NCBI RefSeq assembly: GCF_001640025.1
Contig: NC_031672.1
Location: 1,984,001 to 2,048,000, forward strand
DNA from: Sugiyamaella lignohabitans
Taxonomy: Eukaryota; Ascomycota; Dipodascomycetes; Dipodascales; Trichomonascaceae
Reading direction: 5' to 3'
Length of the DNA: 64,000 nt
Below the pieces are notes generated by a model, which had not been told where the DNA came from, made no database searches, and saw only the letters and a list, made by a program, of their open reading frames with translations. This document shows positions 49,308 through 62,116 of this stretch, piece after piece (position 1 is the first letter of the stretch; the number at the start of each line of letters is the position of its first letter). The position numbers were made by a program, and so were the translations under genes.

Positions 49308-50298
49308 TTTGTAAAAACAAATAGGCAGTAATAAAATAAAAAGAATAATTGGGTTGAAAAGCGCTGGTTAAAAAAATCTTAAAACAATACTGGTATGCAA
49401 ACTTAGCAGGCAGAATTGTTAGGATAGACGAGGAGAAAAGAAGAAGAAGTGAAGTCTGCAGGGATTCCTGTTGCTTATATAGACCAAGCCCATCCCCCAT
49501 AACTTTCGAGCTGGAGTTGCACAGCCCCCATAAGTTTTAATTTTTTATAAGATAGTAACATTTTGATTGATATTTATTCGGTTATTGGGTATTGATTTAT
49601 TTAAAAACAGTCGGGAAAGAAGTGTCAAACTATTTAAATGAGGTGTAAGTTCCCCACAAAGTCAATCTCAGGGGATGTTTACATTGTACATCACGAAGTC
49701 GCCAAAATATGAGATGATCACGTGATTCTACGATAGCGATTGTTAGGATTCGGTTTGCAACCTGAAAGCTCTTGTTTTCCTGGAAGCCTCACTCGAAGAT
49801 AGTTGTAAAAATGACCAAATCAATTGGTTCTGCTTTCTCGTTCATTTTCTCAGTATCCCGGAATATTAAAAGCCAGGAGAATCAAGAAAGATCAGCCTGG
49901 GTAATCTAGATTACCCACAAGGCCCAACCCGAACCTTTTTCAGGTAGAAATACTTCGACTCAAAAGTGGAAGTAGGCAAACACGACACAAGTTCATAGTA
50001 CTATAATAAAACTGACATATTCTATTGATTTTGATGAAGGCCACTGAACCAGAGAAGCTTGATGTGCATACAGGGACCTTGCAGTACATGAGATTATGCA
50101 GGTCCAGTGCATATAAATGTTATCAATGAAGTCTAACCTAGCTATATAGGAATTAGATGCTTTATTAAACCGAAAGGTTTTTTTAATTTAGTGTTTATTT
50201 TTACTTACACAAAATCCGTACAAAACAGTCAACCCCCAGGGCTATGACGATATTTGTCCTATGGCTTAGTTCTAAATTAATTTGTCACCGGCCCCTGA
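49308..50298. promoter_or_regulatory. Upstream region of the PIPK-like gene
   Basis: About 1 kb between the PIPK-like start and the RBG1 3' end (both minus). Contains ATCACGTGAT (49717-49726), a perfect E-box palindrome, about 410 bp before the PIPK-like ATG. No gene supported. Confidence 0.45.
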
Positions 50299-50354
50299 AA
50301 CTCCTGCGAAGCAGGAGCCAGGGGGTCTGGGGCGGAGTCCCAGCCGCCGGAGGC
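50299..50354 (-). repeat. GC foldback arm
   Basis: Right-type arm: CTCCTGCGAAGCAGGAG, TGGGGC-GGA-GTCCCA hairpin (one stem base changed), GCCGCCGGAGGCA. It lies just beyond the RBG1 stop codon. Confidence 0.92.
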
Positions 50355-50421
50355 AAGCACACATCAACACAATAGAAAGGCTCGTATCTTCATAAATGCT
50401 ATAAACAGAAAAGCAGAGGGA

Positions 50422-51729
50422 TTACTTTTTGAGGATGGTGACAACGTCTTCGTCCATGAGAACATGGCTGAGACCCACGTGCTGAGGCTGGTGCTTGACA
50501 CTACGACCGTAGACGACGGCGTTCTTGAACTCGTCGACGAGTGATTTGTGGATGGAGTTACAGAAGTCTTCGACACTGCATCTGTTTTGACGCAATACAA
50601 TAGGCTGTTCATAATCGGGTTGTTGGCCTTTAGGTTTGGTGTATACTCTGACGAGATTCAATTTATCCCACATAACTTCGAGCAGTTCGTCCAGATTCCA
50701 TCCGTTTTCAGATGAAATAGGTACAGCATTGGGAATACGAAATAACAGGTCCAGCTCTTCAATAGAGATGGAGTCGATCTTGTTCAGAACATACACCACA
50801 GGAATGTATCTTCTATTAGGAGCTTCAAGAATATCAATCAGATCGTCTACAGAAGCATCACATCGGAAAGCGATATCAGCTGAGGAAATGCGATATTCCG
50901 ACATGACAGCTCTAATTTCGTCGTAATCGAGTTTTGTGAGTGGAACAGTGTTGGTGATATTAATACCGCCCTTATCCTTCTTACGGAAAACGATGTTTGG
51001 TGGTTCTTTATTAATTCTGATTCCGAATCCTTCTAATTCTCGTTCAATCACCTGTTTATGCTGTAATGGTTTATTAACGTCCAATACGATAAATATCAAG
51101 TTACAGGTACGGGCGACGGCGATGACCTGTTTACCACGACCCTTACCATCTTTAGCACCTTCAATAATACCAGGCAAATCAAGCATCTGGATCTTGGCAC
51201 CACGGTACTGAATCACACCAGGAACTGTTGTCAATGTAGTGAACTCGTAGGCTGCAGACTCACTATGAGTACCGGTAATTTTACTCAGCAGGGTCGACTT
51301 TCCTACTGATGGAAATCCGATATATCCAACTGAAGCAACACCTGTTCTAGCAACATCAAAACCTACACCACCAGCACCACCTCCACTTCCACTGGGACCG
51401 GCTAACAGCTCACGCTTCAGCTTGGCAAGCTTGGCCTTTAACTGACCCAAGTGGAACGAGGTGGCCTTGTTTTTTTGGGTCTTGGCCATCTCATTTTCAA
51501 TCTACACCTTCTGTTAGTCACTTATTGGGGTGTTTGCCTCCGGCGGCTGGGGCTCCGCCCCAGACCCCGTGGCTCCTGCTTCGCAGGAGATTGCGAGGAC
51601 CGTCTACGGATCCACCGAGATAGGGTTGACTGGGTTTCATGAGCTCCAAGAATGCTGAAGATACTGAGAGTATTGTTCAGTGTTCGAGGTTATACTTACG
51701 TCTTTGATCTTATCTACGATAGTCGCCAT
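50422..51729 (-). CDS. RBG1: Ribosome-interacting GTPase Rbg1 (DRG1 family), two exons
   Basis: Exon 1 51700-51729 (ten codons, [10 protein letters not shown]) and exon 2 50422-51501. The intron (51502-51699, 198 bp) has a GTAAGT donor, GACTAAC branch and holds a GC foldback arm. The joined start [20 protein letters not shown] matches the DRG1 N-terminal helix, and the total of 369 residues is the usual Rbg1 length. G-motifs: [10 protein letters not shown] (G1), TTLTTVPG (G2), DLPGIIEG (G3) and NKID (G4), followed by the TGS domain ([20 protein letters not shown]). Rbg1 with Tma46 binds ribosomes and helps translation through difficult stretches. It diverges from FUN12, another translation GTPase. 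Confidence 0.97.
51536..51609 (+). repeat. GC foldback arm inside the RBG1 intron
   Basis: Left-type arm with extra inner sequence: TGCCTCCGGCGGC, TGGGGC-TCC-GCCCCA, CTCCTGCTTCGCAGGAG, then GATTGCGAGGACCGTCTACG, which matches the centre of full copies. So this is an arm plus half the centre. The element is in reverse to the gene. Confidence 0.93.
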
Positions 51730-52394
51730 TTTGTGCTGTGGACTTTTAGTGTCTTCGGTTAGTCAGTAGGTGAAAGAATATGTCAGATCAAAATAGATAA
51801 CTGTATTTACTTGACCGGAATCATTTTTTCAGGGCCCTGATGTGAACCTCGCTAACAAAATTTCACGCCATGAATTTCTGTTGTCGAGGCAGATCTGCTG
51901 AAAAATCTAGAAGATGAAGCAACGGTACCTATGACGCAGTATCCAGGCGGCTGTTGCCAAATGTCAATTTGACACAATCAAACAAGCCCTTTATGATATT
52001 TTCGCGATTACTTATATAAACTACATATCAGAATGCAATCTCGTAGCTTAATATCTTTTTTGACTAGCCCTTTGGACTGTCAGACGGAATGAAAACATGC
52101 GGCTCATGGACGGCGTATGCGGCTCAAGGTTCACTGAATAGAAAAAACTCATCGCAGGCTGCCGCAGAAATAATTCAGACTCTTCTCACTCAGTATTAGG
52201 CTAGCTGCGGATTTTGACTACTCCCTGCTTCCGAACAGAAATTAACAACTTCTGTAGATACACAGATATAAGACAGTAATTTTTCCATCTGTCATTTGAG
52301 GAAAAAAACATACCACATTTTGGAGATCTGGTAGATAGTAGTATACGTCTACGGATCCAACTGACCCACTCGCTGCCTGTTTTCAACATTCACC
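51730..52394. promoter_or_regulatory. Divergent promoter region, RBG1 / FUN12
   Basis: 665 bp. CTCATCGC at 52148-52155 is an exact PAC element (GCGATGAG on the other strand), and TGAAAAATCT at 51899-51908 resembles the RRPE (TGAAAAATTTT). This pair marks ribosome-biogenesis and translation genes in yeasts, fitting both neighbours. Link to control is inferred. Confidence 0.5.
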
Positions 52395-55300
52395 ATGGGT
52401 AAAAAGTGAGTACTTCGAGGTGCACTCGTGTCTTCCACGACTGTAGTTTCACCAGAAATCTCCTACTTTTTGCAATTTGCTCTACAATTCGGTCACCAGC
52501 CAGAGTTATGTCCTGCGAAGCAGGAGCATCGGGGCCTGGGGCGGAGCTCCAGCCGCCGGGGGGCAAAAACCCCCATCCACAAAGAAAGAAACACTAACAA
52601 TCAACAGAGATAAGAAGTCCAAGAGTTACGATGATGAGGAAGACATGTACATGACCAACGAAGCTGAAGATTTCGGGTCGCCATCGCCTGCTCCCGAAGC
52701 TGAGGAGCCTGTTTCAAAAGAGCCAGAAGAGGGCAATTTGGCCGACGAGTTCGGAGACGGTGGTTTATTGGGAGCTTTGAAACGTTCTAGAAAGAGAAAG
52801 GACCAGAAGAAGGAGCAAGAGGAAGCTGAACAAGCCGAAAAGGCTGCTGCTGACGCTGCTGCTGCTGCCGTCACTGTCAAGAGTAAGAAGGAGAAGGAAA
52901 AGGAGAAGAAGGAGAGAGAAAAGGCTAAAAAGAAGGCCCAGGCTGAGCGTAAGAAGACTGCTCCTGCTGTTGAAAAGAAACCTAAAGCCAGCTCTCCTGG
53001 TCCTGAATCGACTACTTCGAGTACGACCTCGTCCACCACCACCAGCTCTGCCCCAGCTAAGAAGAAGACCGGTAAGAGTGCTATTGCAGCAGCTCTTCAA
53101 AAACAAATTGCTGCTAGAAAGGCTGCTGAAGAGGCTCAAAAATTGGCTGAAGAGGAAGAGCTGCGAAAGATTGAGGAGGAGGAGAAACGTCTAGCTGAAG
53201 AGGAGAGACTTAGAGAGGAAGCCAGACAAAAGAAGAAGGAGAAGGAAAAGGCCAAGCGTGAGGAGCTCAAGGCTGCCGGAAAGTTCTTGACTAAAAAGCA
53301 AAAGGAACAGATCGCTTTACAAGAGAAGCGTCGTCAGGATCTGCTTGCTTCAGGTGTCAAGGTCGAGGGTCTTTCGGGAGCTGTTGAAAAGCCTAAGAAG
53401 GTTGTATATGGCAAGAAGAAGAGCACTAAGAAGTCAGCCATTGAAGGTGTTGCCCAAGAGGCCACTCCTGAGGCTACTCCTGAAGCCACTCCTGAACCAG
53501 AATCTGTTTCTGCTACTGCTACTAAAGAAGTCGAGCCTGTTGCCGCTGCTACCCCAGAGGTTGAAGAGGAAGAGGCTTTGATTGACGATTGGGAGGCTGC
53601 TATTGATTCTGATGGTGAAGTTAAGGATAACTGGGAGGCTTTGGACGATGAAGAGGAAGAAAAGAAAGAGGCTGAGGAGGCCAAGGTTGAGGCTGCCAAG
53701 ACTGAAACCAAGGCTGCTGAAGCTAAGAAGGGTAATGCTGCTGTTAAAGAGAATGGTACTTCTAAGGATGCCGGTGCCAGTGATGCAGCTGCCAAGGCTG
53801 CTCACGATGCCGCTGAAGCTGCTCATAATGCTGATGAGGACTCGCTTCAAAAGGCAGTTGCCAAGGCCAGTAAGAGACAAGCTCTTATTAACGAAAAGCG
53901 TGAAGAGCGTGAAAGAAAGGCTATAGCCGGAGCATCTGCTTCCAACCTTCGTTCTCCCATTTGCTGTATTCTTGGTCACGTCGATACCGGTAAGACAAAG
54001 CTTCTTGACAAGGTTCGTCAAACCAACGTTCAAGAGGGTGAAGCCGGTGGTATTACCCAACAAATCGGTGCTACCTACTTTCCTATCGATGCTATTGAGC
54101 AAAAGACTGCTGTTATGAAGCAGTTTGTCAATGTCCAATACAATGTTCCTGGTCTTTTGGTTATTGATACCCCAGGTCACGAGTCTTTCTCTAACTTGCG
54201 TTCGCGTGGTTCGTCTCTTTGTAATATTGCTATTTTGGTTGTCGATATCATGCACGGTTTGGAGCCTCAGACTATTGAATCAATCCGTTTGTTGCGTGAC
54301 AGAAAGACTCCTTTCGTGGTTGCACTTAACAAGATTGATCGTTTGTACGACTGGGAATCGACTCCTAACAACTCATTCAGAGACTCATTTGCCAAGCAAA
54401 AGAGATCAGTTAAGAGCGAGTTCCAAGACCGTCTTGAGAAGACCAAGCTTGCATTTGCTGAACAAGGTTTCAACTCTGAACTTTACTTCCAAAATGACAA
54501 TTTGTCCAAGACTTTGTCTTTGGTTCCTACATCTGCTATCACTGGTGAGGGTATCCCAGATCTTTTGTATCTGCTGTTAGAATTGACTCAATCCAGAATG
54601 AGCAAGCAGTTGATGTACTTGTCCCAACTTGAGGCCACTGTTTTGGAAGTCAAGGTCATTGAGGGTCTTGGTACCACTATCGATGTTGTTTTATCCAATG
54701 GTATTCTCCGTGAAGGTGACCGTATAGTTTTGTGTGGACAGAATGGACCTATTGCTACAAACGTACGTGCTCTGCTAACGCCTCAACCATTACGAGAATT
54801 GCGTCTCAAGTCAGCTTATGTGCATCACAAGGAAGTCAAGGCCGCTCTTGGTGTTAAGATTGCTGCTAATGATTTGGAGCACGCTGTTGCCGGTTCGCGA
54901 CTTTTGTTGGTTGGTCCTGATGACGATGAAGAGGAGCTCATGGACGATGTCATGGACGATTTGACTGGATTGTTGGACTCTGTAGACAAGTCTGGTAGAG
55001 GTGTATGTGTCCAAGCATCGACTTTGGGTGCTTTGGAGGCTTTGTTGGATTTCTTGAAGGATATGAAGATTCCTGTCATGTCTATTGCCATTGGTCCTGT
55101 TTACAAGCGTGATGTTATGCGTGCCACTACCATGCTTGAAAAGGCCAAGGAATATGCTCTCATGTTATGTTTCGATGTAAAGATTGACAAGGAAGCTCAA
55201 CAATATGCTGATGAGCAAGGAATCAAGATTTTCACTGCCGATATTATCTATCACTTGTTCGACGACTTTACTAAATACCAAAAGGAGTTGCTCGATCAGA

Positions 55301-55749
55301 GAAAGAAGGATCACATGCACGAGGCTATCTACCCATGTATTTTGAAAACCATCCAGGTCATCAACAATAGACACCCTATGATTGTGGGTGTTGATGTTGT
55401 TGAGGGAAGTATACGTGTTGGTACTCCTATTTCGGTTGTTAAGACCGATCCTGTCACGAACCAGAAGAATATTGTCAACCTTGGCACCGTGCAGTCGCTT
55501 GAGGTCAACCACAAGACTGTCGACATTGTGCGCAAGGGTCAAACCAATGCTGGTGTGGCTGTCAGACTTGAGGCTCCTTCTGGTATTCCCCCTACCTGGG
55601 GCCGTCACATGGACGAATCTGACCCTCTGTACTCTCACATCACCAGAAAGTCGATCGACATGCTCAAAGACCCTGCCTTCAGAAATGATGTGCCTCGTGA
55701 GGACTGGCTCCTTATCAAGCACCTCAAACCATTTTTTGATATCAAATAA
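52395..55749 (+). CDS. FUN12: Translation initiation factor eIF5B, two exons
   Basis: Exon 1 is 11 bases (52395-52405, MGK plus two bases), the intron 52406-52607 (202 bp; GTGAGT, CTAAC) holds a GC foldback arm, and exon 2 is 52608-55749; 1050 residues. The join gives [16 protein letters not shown], like the Lys-rich yeast start. The N-terminal ~440 residues are charged and Ala/Glu/Lys-rich. The GTPase domain starts near 455: [12 protein letters not shown] (G1), [13 protein letters not shown] (G2), [10 protein letters not shown] (G3), NKIDR (G4), followed by the domain II barrel and the domains III-IV ([39 protein letters not shown]). eIF5B promotes subunit joining. The in-frame stretch upstream of 52608 is intron, not protein. 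Confidence 0.97.
52511..52564 (-). repeat. GC foldback arm inside the FUN12 intron
   Basis: Right-type arm: TCCTGCGAAGCAGGA hairpin, TGGGGC-GGA-GCTCCA (one stem change), GCCGCCGGGGGGCA tip (altered). It can be read through in the eIF5B frame, giving a false N-terminal extension. Confidence 0.9.
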
Positions 55750-56051
55750 TTGCCTTGTTTGTCCTGTAGTTTAAAAGTTTCTTATGTCATTTGATCGATT
55801 CTGTGAGTTAGCCTCCGGCTAGCCTTCTCAGGGGGCTTAATCAATTATTTGTTAGACAGTGGATAGCTCAGGTGGTGTGGTTATACGTGGTGCAACGGTC
55901 TCATTCAAATAATTTCACGTCATATTTTCTTGTCTTTTTTTCTTCCCTGTCTCATATTAAACACGCGACTAACATATACCTCCCGTTAGAATCATATTAA
56001 ATTGATTGTATTTCTAATTTACACGAATGTCAATACTGCCAGAGCAATGTT
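55750..56051. other. Convergent 3' spacer, FUN12 / IDI1
   Basis: 302 bp, AT-rich. A small hairpin GTTAGCCTCCGGCTAGCC lies near 55807-55824. It contains CCTCCGG but none of the further foldback-element features, so I do not count it as a copy. Confidence 0.4.
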
Positions 56052-57395
<1,344 letters not shown>

Positions 57396-57455
57396 GCCTC
57401 CGGCGGCTGGGGCTCTGCCCCAGACCCCGTGGCTCCTCTCGCTCCGCTCGAGTCG
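57396..57455 (+). repeat. GC foldback arm
   Basis: Left-type arm: TGCCTCCGGCGGC, TGGGGC-TCT-GCCCCA, CTCTCGCTCCGCTCGAGTCG (the other strand carries GCGGAGC, a further GCGNAGC variant). It sits between IDI1 and the 3' end of the DDB1-like gene. Confidence 0.93.
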
Positions 57456-57583
57456 TTAGTGGGGGGTTCAGAACTTTCTTATAAAAGGGACTTGGACCCC
57501 GGGATCAGATCTCTGGGCTTTGTGTTCCAATGAACAACCGGTCTTTACGATACCTCTATAGAATATAGTAATATGTTGTACAT

Positions 57584-60500
57584 CTAGAGTGTTTGTAGAA
57601 CCTCGGTGAGACCCTTCGTTGTGGCCATGGTCATCTTGGTCGGACGTCCACCATTGGATCCAGCAAGTACTCGTTCTTTTTCGTAAGGTGAGAGTGACGA
57701 GAACTTCTTAATGATGTCACTGTTGACAAAAGGAATGCTATTTGATGGCGAGTTTGACGACTTGCGATATCTAGTTCTAGAGTTAGTTGTTTGATTTTTT
57801 TCATGACTCAAGTGTCAGAAGCACAGTGGAATGAAATTCTTACTTACTCGCGATACAGATCAATGGCTTTCTTACCGCCATTTGGTGCATTGATGGTCTT
57901 GGTGTTGGCGAGAATATTGTCTTGTAGAATATCAAGTTGTTCATCGAGCGATGCGTCAGAAACTTCGCTGTAGAGATATACCCCACCAAACACTGTGGCT
58001 ATTATAGCTTGTGGTTGGATATGGCTCTTGTAATCCACCGACTTTTGGAACCGTTGTTCCCATCTGTTGCCACGAGGTAATCTTACCGCTTTGTTGACCA
58101 GCTCTCCTAGTCTGTAAGTGTATATGACACTCAGATTAGAAGGTTCATTCTCTTGCTCACTACTGATTTCCAGTACTACCAAGTTGAGCTCGTTATCACA
58201 TACCAGGACCCGATTTGACGATATGAGTTCAACGTTCGACTGCCAATAGCCTCCTACGCATGACGCTGTTTTATCTAATGCGTACGATGGCGAGTACTCT
58301 CCTGACGTAACTCTTTGCAATAGTTGGCCAACCACCACTTTATTGTTCAAGGACGAAATAAATAAAGGGGCTGTAGAACATTTCAGAGTTGACCCAGGAA
58401 CAAGTTCAAGTGTGAAGGTATCATTGGATATTCTGTTCAGAAGAAGTTCTTTCACGTGCGACTGATATGTGTACAAGAGTCTCACTGTAGGAGCTGTCAG
58501 TTTCTCATCTATCAATTCAATGCTAAAAACGCTTGCTGCAAGCTTCATGTCCGTACAAAGCCTGAGTTTCCTATTTTCCCTATCCACAATAAGAAGAAGT
58601 ATTCGCCCCTGGCCAGTAGACACTGCGGATTCATAATTGGCACTAGCACTATCATCGCAGCTTGTACCCACTATAAATCCCTCGAATTCAATCATTTCAG
58701 ACGAAATGGATGTCACGTTTTCAACAATTTCTGATGGCTCTAACTTGAAAGTGTCAAGCGTTTCGAATGTAGATTGGTCCAGTAGGTGGATAGTACAGCT
58801 ATCAGCAGTGTGATTTTGCGACCACAGCATCTGAGGTAATGTTCCTACAGCAGTGAGCCCCAGATTATAATTGTGAGCAATTCGCCTCGCGAAAGATTTT
58901 TCAAACCTCCTCTCCTGAGCACACATGTATCCTGGATTGGATGCAATTCTCGATACCACTAGAACACCATTATCTGAAGCTGACAAGATAGCTCCTTCTC
59001 CGTAAACTGATCTAGGCAACTGGCACCATGCCACCGGCGTCTCACAATGTATCCTGGTAACGAAAAATGTATGTCTCTGGAAAGACGACTCGGGTTGTCG
59101 TTCTATAAGACATACCTGAGTTGACACTGCCAGGACCTGACCACGGTATTCTTGGAGACTTACTGCCTGATCGCCAATGGAAAATCCTGCAATTTGTTCG
59201 TTTTTCAAAACATCAAACACAAGAACTGCACCATCTGCCATACCGATCATAATAATAATCTCATTTCCCGTCTCTTTTATAAACAACAAAGACCGAGGTG
59301 GCGAGTTACTACCCAAGTCTACAATGTATACTTTATCGCTTTGAACATCTACTACGCTTACTTTTGATGTGTTCCAAAAGCCAACTGCATAGTACGACCC
59401 ATCGTCCTTAATATTTAATGCTGAAATAGAATCTTCAAATGACATTGAGTGTAATCTCTCTAGAGTTTCATCTAGAATTACGACTGATTGCTTGAGGATG
59501 CATAGAGCCAGATACTCGGCCCCTAAAGATGCAAATGCTATACTCTCATCGGACCACGATTTCTGAAGCTGTGGCATCCAAGCCCTATCTGACGTTACTT
59601 GGACTAAATTATCCGCTAATTTTCCCAGTAAGACTGTACTCATACCCAGATCAATACCCTGCCAGGATTTTAATTCAGAAAACTCTCCATCTTCATCCAT
59701 GGATATAAGTCTGGTCCCCGAGAGGAAACTGGTGGCCGTCACATTGCCGACTTGCCACATGGATTGAACAGCTTCAATATCTTCTGACTCAGCATCAAGA
59801 GAAATCTCTGCCAGTCTATCAACTTGATATGCATATTCAATTCTTTTTAATGAGCTTCCAGTAACACCACCCGAGCATGTGGTTATAGTAGTATTGCCAT
59901 TATCATCATTTTGTAGGTCGATATCAACTATAGGAGCCAGATTCTCAAGTTCCTCTATAATTCGAATGGAGAAGGAATTGTGCTCACTTTCAAGTTGAAA
60001 GAGAACTGGTAAGGAGGCGTGGCTTGATGCAAAAAAATAGTTTGAGGATAGGTGGACAAGCTGTGTGGCAGGTGAAGTCTGTCCCACAGGAACTAGATAC
60101 GCCTGGATCTCTCTTCCCAAATCATCAACTGCCTTCAAGTATAACAGATACAAATGGCCAGTTTCAGTTCCTACCAGATATCGATTATAGTCGATCTCTG
60201 AATAGGTAGTAAATACTTGATCTTGTCCGATTCCACCTTCTCTAAAATCAACATGCTGGGTATCAAGTTTATCGCTTCCCGTTCCATTTCTTAACTTCTC
60301 TGATCCTCTGCAGTATATAAGACACTGTCCCCCTAATAAAATGAAGCCCCCTAGTGGTTCAGATATGGGAATGATAATATGAAACACCGTCAGATTAATA
60401 TTATTTAGACTAGCCCTAGGGATCAATTTTGTTTTGGATGAATCAACATTGAAAAGGTTGACACTGTAAAGAGCGTCACCACTCATATTACCAGCAGTCC

Positions 60501-61182
60501 GTCGACCACCTTCCTGCTGCTTATGAAGAACTGCCAGAGTTGGTGACTTCATTCCTGCCAGGAAAGTCATGTTCTTGAGATCCACGAAATCTATAGGACT
60601 CACAATATGAGCCTGGCTGAAAATGCTCTCCAGATGTTTCTTGCCAACAGATGTAGGTTTCGTAATGGCCTCAAGAGCTCTTTTGGATATCTTGAACAAA
60701 GTAATGTACCCAACCGATCTATACAGAGCAATGAAAGACCCGGACGGATCCAAAACAGCTCTATGCACTAAACTGAATGTTGTTGAAGCTCTTCTATCTT
60801 CATTATCTCTTTCAGCGCTTTTAAAACAAACGAACTTTCCACTTGAATAGCAGAGAACATGCGTAGTGCCATCATTTAGACTAAAGAATATCCAATCCGT
60901 TGAGTTTGAATTTGAATTTGAATTTGAATTTGAATTGCCTTCGCTGCTACTCGCAAAATTATCGCTATCAGGTCTCTTCACTGGTTGGAATGCTAGAAGT
61001 GTTTCAATCTGTCCATATACCGGTAGCGATTCAATCAGAGCCAAGCCAGTCTCTGTGATGGAGTAAATATCGATGGAAGCATTCTTGGCTGTGACCAAGT
61101 GGTATTCTCGAGGTGAAACAATCCTCGCATAGACTACATGGAGAGTTGAATCTGGCTTAATAAGAGTAGTAATCAATGACAT
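57584..61182 (-). CDS. DDB1: DDB1-like CPSF-A family beta-propeller protein (DDB1/Mms1 role), two exons
   Basis: Exon 1 57848-61182 and exon 2 57584-57770; intron 57771-57847 (77 bp; GTAAGT donor, ACTAAC branch). 1173 residues, close to animal DDB1 (1140). DDB1 is the adaptor of CUL4 ubiquitin ligases in damage response and replication; S. cerevisiae uses the very divergent Mms1 instead. Recognisable parts are the three-propeller arrangement (N-terminal YARIVSPREYHLVTAKNASI; the final propeller with NLVVLEISSEQ, YRLGELVNKAVRLPRGNRW and IIATVFGGVYLYSEV) and the C-terminal helical domain split over the intron, ending FVNSDIIKKFSSLSPYEKER and TTKGLTEVLQTL, matching the DDB1 ending. An in-frame GAATTT hexamer repeat (about 60904-60936) encodes (Asn-Ser)n near residue 85. 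Paralogue Rse1 or Cft1 is less likely from length and ending. Confidence 0.85.
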
Positions 61183-61314
61183 GGCCAGATGGCGACAATT
61201 GCCAGATAAAAAATAATACTAATAACAATAGTATGGGGGATCTCACAAGATGTTTATCTTTATAAGATAATAAGCGGTACTTATTGCAAGAGCATAATAA
61301 TGCAGCAAAAAGAT

Positions 61315-61388
61315 CGACCTCGGAGAGGATTGAACTCTCGATCTTGCGATTAACAGTCGCACGCCTTAACCAGCTTGGCCACGAAGTC
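61315..61388 (-). tRNA. tRNA-Asn (anticodon GTT)
   Basis: 74 bases on the minus strand. Acceptor stem GACTTCG pairs with CGAGGTC (one G-T pair), discriminator G, D-arm GGCCAAGCTGGTTAAGGC, anticodon loop CTGTTAATC with GTT, and T-arm AGAGTTCAATCCTCT. No intron. The GTTCAATCC box B and the D-arm box A are intact, so it should be active. Confidence 0.97.
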
Positions 61389-61600
61389 ATTATTGGGAGG
61401 TTAAGTTATTGATAGTATATCAGGAGATTTAATTGAAATTCTGCTTCTTGGACCCATGCTAATCTTTTTGATAATTTAAACTTATTTTTTAGATCATAGC
61501 GCTAATTCAGTCTGTGAGCTTTTTATCATTGCTATTAGTTTCGTTGTAAATCACGAAGATGTGGTATATGGTCTCTGTTTAAGCTCTATGCACGTGTTAC

Positions 61601-61614
61601 TTACGAATGCAATT
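61601..61614. repeat. LINE target-site duplication, left copy
   Basis: TTACGAATGCAATT, repeated exactly at 62412-62425 on the other side of the LINE fragment. Confidence 0.92.
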
Positions 61615-62116
61615 ACTTTGGAAACCCCCCTGGGCTTCCAGAGACAGTGAAGCCATATCTAAGGCAAGCAGCCAGAAGAAATCTATACGCAAGGAAATTA
61701 GATCACAATGCTACCAAAAATGGGAGATAGAGTACACTCAGTCGCCGAAAGGAGCTTTTTACCGGTCCTTCACAGCTCCCCGGCTCTACTCTACAAAGCA
61801 CGCGAATGCACTGCGACCTTTTCTTTATGAAAGTCCGCGAGGAGAACTAAGCAAGTTGGTTCAGTTAAGAACGGGTATGGGTGCAATGGGCTCGTTCTTT
61901 CAGAGATTTCGAATCAGTAATCGTAGATATGATTGCCGATGTGGAGTTGAAGAAACGGTGGAGCATATCCTCCGAGACTGTCCACTTACTGAACAACATC
62001 GACCGATCCTCCGCGACGCATCCCGTGAACTGGATCTACCATCTCTTCTTGATACCCGAAAGGGTCTCAAAGCGGTCGCCTCCTTCCTTAAGGCGAATCC
62101 GTCACTTTTAAGCTAA
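61615..62116 (+). pseudogene. C-terminal fragment of a LINE reverse-transcriptase polyprotein
   Basis: The frame is open from 61607, where an ATG supplied by the target sequence happens to be in frame, to 62116 (169 residues). The part from the element contains HANALRPFLYESPRGELSKL, then the zinc-knuckle-like C-terminal motif YDCRCGVEETVEHILRDCP, the CXC...H...C pattern found downstream of the RT/RNase H in many LINE clades, including fungal Tad-like ones. RT and endonuclease domains are missing, so it cannot move by itself. The reading frame is uninterrupted, so the insertion seems recent. Clade assignment is tentative. Confidence 0.85.

Noticed and set aside
52477..52607. N-terminal extension of eIF5B reading [17 protein letters not shown]
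   Set aside because: It is translation of the intron and its GC foldback arm. The ATG at 52395 with an 11-base exon and consensus splice sites gives the family-like Lys-rich start.
53334..54255. Long minus-strand frames over FUN12 (up to 273 codons)
   Set aside because: Antisense shadows of a highly biased Ala/Glu/Lys-coding region.
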